From NCBI GenBank assembly GCA_036244855.1, contig BQKZ01000376.1, positions 72,423 through 134,087 on the forward strand: a stretch of 61,665 bases of DNA, read 5' to 3'. This document shows positions 21,501 through 32,600 of this stretch, in pieces (the first letter of the stretch is position 1; each line of letters starts with the position of its first letter). The translations under genes were made by a program, and so were the position numbers. The notes beneath the pieces are model-generated. The model had not been told where the DNA came from and ran no database searches. It saw only the letters and a list, made by a program, of their open reading frames with translations. The stretch is from Temnopleurus reevesii. Its lineage: Eukaryota; Echinodermata; Echinoidea; Temnopleuroida; Temnopleuridae.

Positions 21501-23399
21501 CAATTTTCGGCTATACAGTAGTCTAAAAAAAGAAAGAAATTTAGACAATTAGGGATGATCATTTCACTTACGATGAGATGGAGTATCCGATGGGAATGAG
21601 ACAGATGAGGAAGGTGACAAGGAGGATCACCATGAAGAAGATACCGGAGCGTGTCGCTCTGAACGGTCGCGATGAAGGCACCATGTTATATAACAAACTC
21701 CACTTCTTGAAGTAGAAGAAGATGAAACACTTCATCACACAGATTGCTGGAAGCAGAGGGCTGTAGAAGGACCCAACCCTGAAAAGGAAATGAAAACAAA
21801 GCTAGTTAGCTCTCAAGGGGCACGAGGAAGGCACCAAGTTGTATAACAAACTCCACTTCTTGAAGTAGAAGAAGATGAAACATTTCATCACACAGATAGC
21901 TGGAAGCAGAGGGCTGTAGAAGGACCCAACCCTGGAAAGCAGATAAAAACAATGATAGTGAAATGCAGAAACAGTATGTACTGTATGTATCTACAAGGTA
22001 CCAGACTTGACGAGCATTTATGCTACTTTCTGGTTCCTTTTGTCCTCTATCCTTATTATATATTTGTGTATTATATACAATATATTTGTTATATGGATGT
22101 TTGTGGATAAATAAAAATTTCAAGTTTCAACAATTAAAACTGTAGTTTATGCTTGGCCTACAAAAGCAACATGACAATGTCGAACAGTATTTACCTAAAA
22201 CTGAAGATAATTTTCTGGACTTAAACAAGTGGAACATAGAACATGAAGATCATAACCACCAACCCCCTATAAACCTATATTCACCTCTCCCATGTTGTTG
22301 CTTTCATTATCCACATATAAAGAGACTATTTATCATAAGCATCATAATCATAATGATAATAAACATAACTATAATCATCATCATCATCATCATCATCATC
22401 ACTGTCACCGTCACCCTTACTGTTAATATGCAGTCATCGTCATTATCAACATCACCATCACTATAACTAGAAAATTAATTAATAAGCTTACCAGCACAAG
22501 GCTTGTGAATAGACAATGGCCAGCACATTCTTTGGAATCTCAAACTCCATCTGACCCAAAGCCTTTGCAACTCCACACCGACAATACTTGGCTGCAAGTC
22601 TGTTCAAGAAAGAACAATCAATTATCATTAGCACTTCAAAGTAGTTACTGTTGATTACTCAAGCTTCATAATTTTACTTGTAAGATATTGAAATACAATT
22701 GTAGAAGTTTATGAAATATTTTTAACAGCTCTGTAACAACTCCCTGCTTGATTAAATGTGTAATTTAATAAAGAAAGAAGAAATAATATTTACTTTCGCA
22801 CTTCAAAGGATTTCCAGTCAATATCGCAATTTTGACCCAATTTCACTTTTAAATATTGAAATATACTTGTCATTATTCTTGAAATATCTTTAACTACAGC
22901 ACTGTAACAACAGCTCTGTAACAACTCCCAGCTTGATTAATTGTATATTTCTTTGTCAACATTAATGTAAAATGACAGTTGATACGATGTAATTATAGAG
23001 CAGACTTTAATCAAGATATAAAAATAAACTTAATGAAGTATGGGTGATTCAATAAGCAGATCAACCTTTTTGGGTGTCCATCCAAAAATTTCTCCCCATT
23101 TACTTCATTCTATGAATTACTTGAGCCATTAATCATTAGGAATCCTACTGTAAGATAAACAAAATCTACAAATAAAACAAAGCAATGTAATGTTATTTCA
23201 GGAAAGTATTTTGAACAGGGGTCAGATGTACATAATATTACCATAACTTTCCATAAAATACTATGCTCAATATCGGAAAATAAAGACAGAATTTTTTTTT
23301 TAATAATACTTACTTCCTTGGGAACTCTACTAATACAATGACCAATACAACTGCTGCAAAGTCAGTGATCGTCAGCTTGTAGAATTCTCGACCTATGTA
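18455..23399 (-). CDS. TMC7: TMC gene 3' half, second copy (allele A), exons 18 to 13 (13 truncated)
   Basis: Exons on the - strand: 23399-23314 (5' part missing at the gap), 22599-22492, 21778-21572, 20564-20409, 19576-19498 and 18634-18455 (stop TAG 18457-18455). Splice borders and phases are the same as in the complete gene. Compared with 29513-34607 I find seven base differences in about 814 coding bases, all synonymous: three in exon 18, one in 16, one in 15 and two in 14. It has no exons 1-12 of its own. I take it as the other haplotype rather than a second gene; a true partial tandem duplication would look similar but would need its break exactly at the assembly gap. Confidence 0.85.
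19013..19225 (+). repeat. Dispersed repeat, related to 1163-1396
   Basis: Contains 'cattcctttcgattgtaata' and 'cattaaaaagttatattttc' in the same order and spacing as 1163-1396. Lies in the intron between TMC exons 17 and 18; also at 30072-30283. Confidence 0.6.
20212..20395. mobile_element. MITE, PIF/Harbinger-like (copy A)
   Basis: Family blocks 'ttgctgcaaagttgcaattg' on the left and 'cttgcaatcaattacaactt' then CACCCCC on the right, next to the donor of TMC exon 16. Equivalent at 31270-31453. Confidence 0.6.
21779..21931 (-). pseudogene. Shadow copy of the 5' part of TMC exon 15 (one unit in allele A)
   Basis: A 153-bp unit holding the first ~110 nt of exon 15 and the upstream intron, with its own intact acceptor (its exon start would be 21931). 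It reads the same VGSFYSPLLPAICVMKCF protein, then in-frame TAG where the real exon continues. Allele B has two such units (32837-33142). Confidence 0.92.
22330..22465. repeat. ATC/ATA microsatellite, TMC intron 14 (allele A)
   Basis: Imperfect (ATC)n and (ATA)n between TMC exons 15 and 14; slightly different in allele B (33540-33676). Not coding. Confidence 0.85.
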
Positions 23400-23699
23400 C
23401 NATCTCTTTCATCTTGATTTTCTTGACCATGCCAAAGTTAAATTCATATTTATTGCTTTTAATTATACATTTAAGTTGTGTACAAAAATATTTGGGACCC
23501 TGAGAGGACATATCTTTATTTAGTCACAAATATAGAGTTCCTTTTGCCATAGACTTTTACACAGGGAATAACGCTGGCATAAAGTTTGCCAGTTTTCTGT
23601 GGCAAAAAGATTTATGCGATGTGGTGTTTATTGGGAATCGTTTGTACTTGCATGAAATTTTGCATGTCTTGTTTAAAACATTACAAAATTCAATCCGAA

Positions 23700-23827
23700 G
23701 CCCCGGTCACATAGGGCCCTGGAAACAACACGATTCAACACGACTCTTTGTTCTGAGGCAGTTTACTGTGAACCTAACAAAGAGTCGTGTTGAATTGTGT
23801 TGCTTCCGGGCTCTATGTGACTTGGGT
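23700..23827. mobile_element. MITE present only in copy B
   Basis: Inverted arms: 'cggtcacatagggccctgga', 'acgattcaacacgactcttt' on the left and 'aaagagtcgtgttgaattgt', 'gggctctatgtgact' on the right. The equivalent place in copy A (about 11835-11850) has no such sequence. Confidence 0.75.
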
Positions 23828-25123
23828 CTCATACTAGTGAGCCCTCTTCAAGCCCATTCAGAATATAGTGGTTTGGGGCTCAGTGCTTGAAACAATTTAA
23901 GAAAAGTACAGTGGTCGGAACATCATTATAAAGAGCACTGAAATAACAAACTCTTGTAATGGCATGGTGATTTTCCAGTTCTCTGATCCCAAGGACTTTT
24001 TTGTAATGAGATTCCACTGAACTTTAATGATTGAAGATACATGTACTCCCATTGTTAATTGCACTTGAATGATACAGCATGCTATATTCTGTTATCGAAA
24101 TGTTTTATTGCTATGTACCTGTACTTTAGATATTATGTTTTGACATGTCAATCTGTGTGTATTCAGAATTCAATATTAAATGATTGCAAATCTTTGATCA
24201 TGATTTTTGTTCAGGTGTTGATTTATGTAACTTACATTTGTAATGTGTAAGAAGCAAGACACAGTCAAGCCTGTCTAAAGTGGCCACTATAAATAGGTGA
24301 CCTTTACACAAAGGTTCTAGAACATTGTGTTTTCATCTAGAGAGAACCAAATTTTGGGGCTAATATAGACAAGTATAGTAAAACAAGTTTGACTAGAACT
24401 TGTTCAAAATAGCCAATAGGATAGCCAACAAATCTAGAAATTATGAGTGTAAGCTTTTGTTTCACTGCTGAATTCTGAAGTTAATACTCATTTAAACAGA
24501 TTTTTATTTCACTCAATCCAGATTTCTCATGACTTTAAACACAATTAGTGCAGGATTTAAAACCTTGAAAACACAGAGACGCCAATGGTTCCAAGCTATG
24601 CATGATAAACATGAAAAAGTGAGCCGTGTAACAACTTTGCATGAAAGAAAGTATAAGGGTTTTGTTATAAAACTTTCTCTCATGAGAAAATATTTGGTTC
24701 AGATGTTTGGCAATTCACATTACTATTTCTATTTCCAAGCATATTCCGAAACGGTTAACATCTCTGAAAAGTTACGACAAGATTGAGTTTAAAGTAGTGA
24801 AATCTCAATATAAATAGTCTGAACCAGAGTCCTTACAATCCTGGAACATGTATTTTGTTTTTCAACCCTTATCTGAGATACCTATGACAGTATAATATCA
24901 TAATCCAGAGGCCTGCAAATTTCTGTTATTGATAGAGGGCCAAATACAGAAAGCAGAATTACATGAAGAATCGGTGTGTAAACAAAGTATCTTGTTTTAC
25001 CCAATATCCTCTATATTCTTTGATGCCAGCAAAATTTGGGATGACGTTATGTGGAAACATGCTTATTGTAACAAAATCAGTTAGAATTTAATAATATCAA
25101 CACTCCCAAGGGTTTCAACATCA

Positions 25124-25255
25124 AGGCCCCGTAACATAACGGTTTGCGATTAATCGCAATTAGAATTTTCGAACAATTGCAAACTTTGTACATGATTTGC
25201 CATAGACTTGCGATTGATTGGCAATTAATCGCAAACCTTTATGTTACAGGGCCCT
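25124..25255. mobile_element. TIR element, 132 bp (copy B)
   Basis: Counterpart of 13895-14026 with one or two substitutions. Confidence 0.65.
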
Positions 25256-26038
25256 GATGCACATGCACAGTGCATAAAGCATTTGACGATTAATTTACAG
25301 ACATCAACAAATTTTATAACAATACAATAATTTACTTCATGTTGAAAGACCTTTTTATTATTTATGAATATCTGAATATAATTATATTTTTACAACACAG
25401 CAAATTCATGTCTGAAATATATTACAAATAATTTGCATTAAAACCTTTTACATTGTCAATATTTACAATCAGCTGGAACAAAATAAAAATTTATCATGCA
25501 AGAAAACTATGAACACTATCTTATATGCAACATTTTAAAGATCAAAGTAAAACTTCTCATAAAGACAAATATATGGAAAAATAAATAGGAGTTGATCTAT
25601 ATGGGAGGTAAATACAGATGGTTGGTATCAATTGTGCTATTTGAACCAATCACATGCTAACAACACAGGAACTAAAAGAGCATGCTCTCTTCGATAGATT
25701 GTATGAATACTGGTAAGCATTTTATCCACTGTATTTGAAAGTCATATATAATTCATATATGATTCAAAATTAAAAAAATCATCATATTAACAATTTCAAA
25801 AATCCCTATTCAGGATAAAGTAATCATTCGTTTTCCCACAAAAGAGTTAGTCATAGCCGTAGAAAGAACTTTTCAATAAAAAATAGATTTCTTCCTTACA
25901 AACCTAATGAAACACAAATTTTATTATTTCTAAAAACATACCTGTATATATTACAATTATTTTCAGAATATACAAGTAAATTGTGCGGTAAGGATAGTCC
26001 CAGAGAGAGAGAGAAGAGTTTGAGAATAATCACACTTA

Positions 26039-26197
26039 GGGAATATTGCTCAAAATCAACTGCAGATCAACTGCAACTTTACAAATTGTAATGCGCATTT
26101 TCATTCACACGCGATATGTGCATTTAACAAGACGCGTATGAAACAATGATTTTGATTGGCGCATTCCGATCAATTGCAACTTTTGAGCAACACCCCC
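26039..26197. mobile_element. MITE, PIF/Harbinger-like (copy B)
   Basis: Counterpart of 14982-15140, same TTA flanks. Confidence 0.65.
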
Positions 26198-27565
26198 TTA
26201 ATCTTTTTTTTTTTCTGAAATGACAATCCTTATAACAGCACCTGCAAAATTGTTATTATAATGATACAAGACTGAAGGGAGGCATTTTGGTGGGATATGC
26301 TCACAAGTAGGCACATAATGTCCATGTAACACTGTAAGAATGAAAAATTATGTCTCACATTTCACATACACATTCATACAATACGCAGTTGAAAGAAGGC
26401 ATTTGGTGGGATGCGCTTACAAACAGGCACGTATGTCCAAATAACGCTGCAAGGAAGAAAAATGGTGTCTCGCCTTCAAATTACATGTACTGTACAATGG
26501 CAATCTCCACAAAGCGAAAAAGCGTTTTAAGTATTATTCATAATACTGAGTGAAATACAATCATAAGGCAGTTTTCACAAAAACTTTATTTAAAAAATTT
26601 CACTAGTTTACTTGCACTTTACTTTCACATAGTTACAGGTTTCCATGTCAATGAAAAAGCCAGAGTATTCATATTCTGTTGTGTACAATACATTTTGGTT
26701 AAAAACAAGGAAGACACCTAATACAGCAAATTTTAAATAATCAAAAATACATCATCCCCATACAAAAAAATGCCAAATTTGTTATGGTTGTAATTTTCCA
26801 CCATATTGATTTTTTTTTGTCATGAAAAATTGCCTTTATTGACTTATGGTAAATACACCTTTATAAAAGGCCCGGCCCCAAATAGTTGCCCTGAACCAAT
26901 GTTGTTAGAATCAGTGATGTACTTTCATTCAATATGCATGTACACTGATTGGGTATTGTTTGTCAAGACAATCATATGTTCATTTACATGTAGTGCCCTT
27001 TCCATTCATCAACTGTGCATTTTATCTAAAACATACATGTATATATATTTATATATTCACTAGTATATGTATCATTGTACAATATCACAAATGTAATTAT
27101 TAAATAAGCTGCAATATTTGTTCTGTATTAATTATTTGAGAAAGACTTAGAGATTACGCAGAAATTTGAAAGACGTTCATTATCAAAAGAGGCACAGGTC
27201 ATAGATAAGACAGGAGTGTAATATAAAGTCAATTCTATGTGACTTATTGTGAGTAAAATATCATCTAATTCTAAAAATGATGCTAATATCTTACATCTAT
27301 TTTCAATAACAAATCTCAATATACCAGTTGAACTGTTGCGGCATTCCTAAAAAACTCCTATTAATAATGCAAGTGCTAAGAACAATCATTCAGACAATTT
27401 TTTAAAATCTGCAATAGTTACCCTGTGTAAAACCTTATACAATTTCATTTAAACAATACCAACTTCAATTGTTTGATTGAACAATTAAACATAGATGCGT
27501 CCTGAACCTTTTGCTTCTACTCAAATGAGTGTACATGTACAAATAATATGTACTATGAATTACAT

Positions 27566-27808
27566 TGGGTGACTTCAAGTACTGTGTTGAACGCTGGTGT
27601 TCGTGTTGCAGCAAAACCAACACCAGCCTCAACACCAAACTTGGAAGTCTGTCGGTGTTTGGAGTAGACCTCGCAAGATTCTGACATATTTCCGGTCGTT
27701 TCTGTATCACTTCTGTAAACTGACCAACGGTGTTGGAGCTCAGTTTACGGACCGTGTTGCTCTCTCAACACCAACACCAACACCGAACAACGTACTTGAA
27801 GTCACCCA
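27566..27808. mobile_element. MITE with 'tgggtgacttcaagta' ends (copy B)
   Basis: Counterpart of 16513-16755; same length. Confidence 0.75.
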
Positions 27809-28357
27809 TTGTCTAAAGCTATACAACTGTTCAAAAGAATAGAAGAACATACATGCAAATATCGAGTTCACCTTTAATGAAAATGTGAGTCATATCTAAA
27901 TTTTTCTTTCATGTATAATCTATTGAATGGCAGGAGAGCTGTGTTCGGTTTTCCTAAGTATTTATTGACTAACATATTCTATATTCTGAATACATTTTTT
28001 TCGTAATCAAATTTTTGAAGATAAAACACCCTCTTGGAAGACACTATAATTTGTATGTACAATTATTCAAAGACATATTCTTTGTAAGTATATGTTGCAT
28101 GTAAGAATTCAACAATCCAAACATGCAGCCTTCATCAAAATAAATATCAAAGATTTATTACTTAGCTTTGAGAAATGGCAGCTCACACACAATGCAAATA
28201 AAATAAACTCGATATAATGAAGCAAATAAACATTCATGAATTATCACGCATACAAAAAACGATTGTCACAACTCAAAAATATTAAAAAGGTGAAATTCGG
28301 TGTAATACTATTTTCATTCACAAATGATAATGACCAAGATTCAAACTATCAAACCAA

Positions 28358-28525
28358 GGAGGTTTTTCACCAAGTCTTTCTTAAAGTTACGCACGACTTT
28401 AAGATCGACTGGTATCAATTTTTGCGCTGAATGTGCGTACTATTATGAATGATACGCACAAGAAGGGATACCAGTCGAACGTAAAGTCGTGCGTAAAGTC
28501 TTTCTTATCTTGGTGAAACACCTCC
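28358..28525. mobile_element. MITE, near-palindromic (copy B)
   Basis: Counterpart of 17307-17474. Confidence 0.75.
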
Positions 28526-29512
28526 CAGATCAGAACAACTGCAATACAGCCTGAAGGAAACAGTTTCGTAAACATGAAGCTTGAAGTTTTTTCCCGCAGT
28601 ATTACAATAATCGAGATAATCAGAGTAGCTGAATTAAGTCAATCATACATGTATCAAAGGTAAGAGACTGAAGCCTTCAAGTCTGATTAAATAGATGGAT
28701 AAAACCTTTCAAAAATCATCAAAATCAACTGCAAGATGAATTAAAAGCTTTTTAAATTCCTGACTAGTCACTTTAATACACACTGCATGCAAGATAGTTT
28801 ATATACAATGCATCCATATGGATGCTAAAAAATATATAGATTTGCTGTACAGTGTATGTATATTCTTTACATATCTTGCTTCAAACACTTTCTGAAGAGA
28901 GTTCTCTGTAAAACAAGGAATTTCTCAACCAAATTCATTCTCAGCAATGTTTTAAAAAAAAGAAAAAAGAGTTCATGTACATGCATCTATCATTGGAGTC
29001 CCATTAACAAATTATACATAGTGGTTTGGAATTATTGTATTAAGATAGTATTAGGCAAAATGGAGATGGTTTGTTTCAATCATACCAAAACATGAAAATC
29101 TTTCGAGTTAATATCTGAAATTTGTGAACAGACTTTGAAATACACTTAATTTCTATAAATATCTGAAAACATTGTTTTTATCCATCTGGAAGATATATAG
29201 CCAGAATCAGTAGCTCATCAAGAATGTCGGAGCCATTGAGTACTGTACCCGATTATATATGGATGCTTGTTTGTTGGTCCTCCCTTCCTCCAAGCTTTGG
29301 ATGGGACCCTAGGCAGGGCTTATTCCTGGTCCTGGAGTTGATTACACCATGAAGTGGTCCTTGTTTATTGGTCCACCTTTAATAGATCCAATGAGACTTG
29401 AGACAAGGAGTGTTCCGTACTCTGGGACCAATTACGTTAAGAGTGGGATATTGTTTGTTGATCCTCAATCGTTCCAATTTGGACCTTGTTCTGTATCTGG
29501 TCCTTGGTCTGA

Positions 29513-29692
29513 CTACATTGAGAATGGATGCTTGTTTGTTGGTCCTCCCTCGCTCCAAGCATCCGACGGGACTCTAGGTGGGGCCTGTTCCATGTTCTGA
29601 ATCTGCTTCCGTCTAGACTTCTGATGACCTTTAGTTGTGGTTGGATCAAGCTCGTTGAGCCTGGCCAAGAGGAAGTGTTTGTCACGACCCTC
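29513..29692 (-). CDS. TMC7: TMC exon 18, C-terminus and stop
   Basis: Acceptor TTCTATAG before 29692. Reads EGRDKHFLLARLNELDPTTT, KGHQKSRRKQIQNMEQAPPR, VPSDAWSEGGPTNKHPFSM, then TAG at 29515-29513. The last ~20 codons are one unit of a tandem repeat that continues into the 3' UTR. Confidence 0.94.
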   Translation of the reverse strand, partial: EGRDKHFLLARLNELDPTTTKGHQKSRRKQIQNMEQAPPRVPSDAWSEGGPTNKHPFSM

Positions 29693-32600
29693 CTATAGAA
29701 TGAAGATGAAAACGATGCATTCAATAAAAATATATCAACTGATGTAATTTTCTTCATCCTACACTTAAAAAAAGAACGATTATCAAGGACAATGTATATA
29801 AAGGAAAATTGAAAATTGACATGAAACGTCCATGTATCATAAAATGAATCACTCATATAGTACACATGGTTATTCATTACCATTGGAACTGTTAATTTTC
29901 TAATTCTGCTAGCACTAAAGTTAGGAGTAATGATGTTGGGGAGAATGAGAAATTCATTTGCCCAACTCAATCAACAGTTACGCTATACAATTACCAAATC
30001 ATGCTCTCAATCTCATCGTTCTGTTCAAAATCAATGTTATATAACTGTCCTCAACTTGACTTTTAATATTTTCATTCCTTTCGATTGTAATACTGTATCT
30101 AATTAATCTTGTCTATTGCCATTTAATGACATTTTATACATATTCCATGATTATTCCAAATCTTATAGAACCCCTATATAGTTTTTAAGGCCGAAGATGA
30201 CGTGCATTCAAATTGAAATAGGTTCTCATTAAAAAGTTATATTTTCTTAGTTATACTCTTATTTAAATTTACATTGTGTGGTTCTTTTGGGGGTTATCTA
30301 AACAAGTGAAACGCCACCTGACAGTCTCGCCTGCATTGCGCGATTTGTAAATGGTAGCAAAATGGCTTTTAACACTATATTTGTATCAAGATGGTTTAAG
30401 TTTGATGAAAGTCGGGCAAGGGGTTTTGAAATAATAGCCAAGGTTAAGTTTTCAGGTTAAGATTTTGCTGTCGCCGTAGGGAAAAGCGGCGCCTATGTCT
30501 CGATCCTATTACGCAAGCAAGACAAATATTAATTAAATTGATAAAAATAGCTTACCATAATGAGCTGTTCTTTGAGTAGAAGGACCATCTCTTTATGTGC
30601 TGCTGAGATAGCATGGTAGTAATACAGAGCAAGTCTGTGGAAAGATAAAACATGGACAGAGTGATTAAGAAATAAAGTTTGCAGGCCTCTCAACCCATTT
30701 AATGAAAAAAAAGAGGAACAATTTGCTGGAAAAAAAGAGGAAAAGGCATTTTTTCCATAGGACTGTGGAGTAGATTTATCAAGAAAAATAGGAAAATGCT
30801 TTTGAAATAGCCTTGAAACTCTCTCAAAATAGTCAAAAATTCATATTCTTACCTCAAAATTCCTAATGGAGGGGAGGTCTGAGTTTGTATGAAATATATA
30901 CTGAATTTGTACACTGCATTGTACACAATAAGGCTGTGATCAGGCAAGAAATGAGCAACACATTTCAAGTCAATGCGCAGAATAATATCAATCGTACAAG
31001 TAATTTTGCTGGTTTGTGTTCATCTCACTCTCTTCCCACGGGAGGAGAGAGAAAGATGAACACAAAACAGCGTTATATACAAAATATCAATGAAAGAAAA
31101 AGGGATATTTAAAGATACAACATGATAGGAACATCTAGAATGTTTGGAGATGTTGAGATTAAGAATAAGTATATTGTGAGTAGGTCCGCTTTAGAAGGCT
31201 AAAGTAGACAAGACTAAAAATCAGCAAGGTTACCATCGGGTTTCTCAAACTTTTTTCTATCTATGTCATGGTGTGTTGCTGCAAAGTTGCAATTGATCGC
31301 ATATCAACTGCAAATCAGTTGCAAATTCTATTACTTATTCTCATTCGCGCATGGTTTGCGCTTTTAACCAAAAGCACATGACACAATGATTTTGATAGGC
31401 ACGTTATGATAACTGCAGCTTGCAATCAATTACAACTTTCGAACATCACCCCCTTGCCATACTTACAATAGTATGATAACAAGTGGAACAACGAAAGCTG
31501 CTGAACCGATGAATTCAAAGACTTGTTCCAGGAAGTTGTCCCATTCATCGATGGTCTCCACAAGTTCACTCCACATTGATGTATGGCCACGGAATGGGCC
31601 ACAGCCACTGGACGGACTTATTCTGAAGAGAGAATCATTATTGTTCCACTCATTAGTTTCATCAACGTATGAATACTCTAAAATTTATATCATTTATGTC
31701 ATGTTTTAGAACCAAGATTATGGATGAGAAATAAACGAGTAAGACATGATCTTTTTTTTCGGGGTAATTAGCAAAAGCAAGTGCTCACAAGAATCATTGA
31801 TAGTCATGCTTAGAGCATTAACTGAAAAGCCATGTCTGATGAATCATTTTTTTTTTATTCGGTATATTTCAAAAGTACAAACAAAATTGATGATCTTCTA
31901 TAGAAGGGTAATATTAATAATAATATTGCATATATGTCTATATGATTGCTCAAAGTGCTTTCGATATTCTTAGCCAGTCACTGGATGGCAATTCAAGGTA
32001 GCCATATAGGTCGTCACATCATCAGATAATGTGTTGCCGTCTCCTACCGGTCCCCAATCACACATGGTTAGAGTGTAGCTTTGTGGATAAATTTGTTGCG
32101 CAAGGAAATGAACACCATGGGTGGGGCTCAAATTGCGACCCTCTGAATAAAAGGCGAGAGTCAGGTCCACTACACCACGACGCTTGTATGTCTACAAACA
32201 ATATGAAGTTTGGGCGAAATTCATCAAATTCAATACTGTCTAGCGGGATAATTTTGTGGTCTTCATTTTTCGTGGTTGGTTAGTCCATGATCATTTTCGC
32301 GTATACAATTGATGAAAAAAAGTATAATCTCCCAACCTGACTAACAAAGATTTTTCAATAAAAAGAAAGTGATGGCTGCTACAAAAGAATGCTTTTAAAT
32401 GCTGAAAAATTATAAAGAATGACCGTATAATCACAGTATAATGTGGAGATTATGATTAGTGCATTTTAACTTTTTGTACAAATTTTTAAAGATAATTTTT
32501 GCGGGTCTGAAATTTGCAGTCAGCAATTCCACTGCGAAAAGCGCAAAAACCCCAGCAACAATTTTCGGCTATACAGTAGTCTAAAAAAAGAAAGAAATTT

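Larger units (their letters stand above)
11227..23399. repeat. Copy A of a ~12-kb near-identical direct duplication (probable allele)
   Basis: Collinear with 23402-34607. Holds intergenic DNA plus TMC exons 18 to 14 and most of 13. From about 13640 on the match is near-perfect; before that it is more diverged with large indels. The copy breaks off inside exon 13 at the n at 23401. All seven coding differences found are synonymous. Best read as one of two haplotypes assembled in series. Confidence 0.9.

Noticed and set aside
18455..23399. A second, separate TMC gene
   Set aside because: No 5' exons, break at an assembly gap inside exon 13, and only synonymous differences; an allele explains this better.
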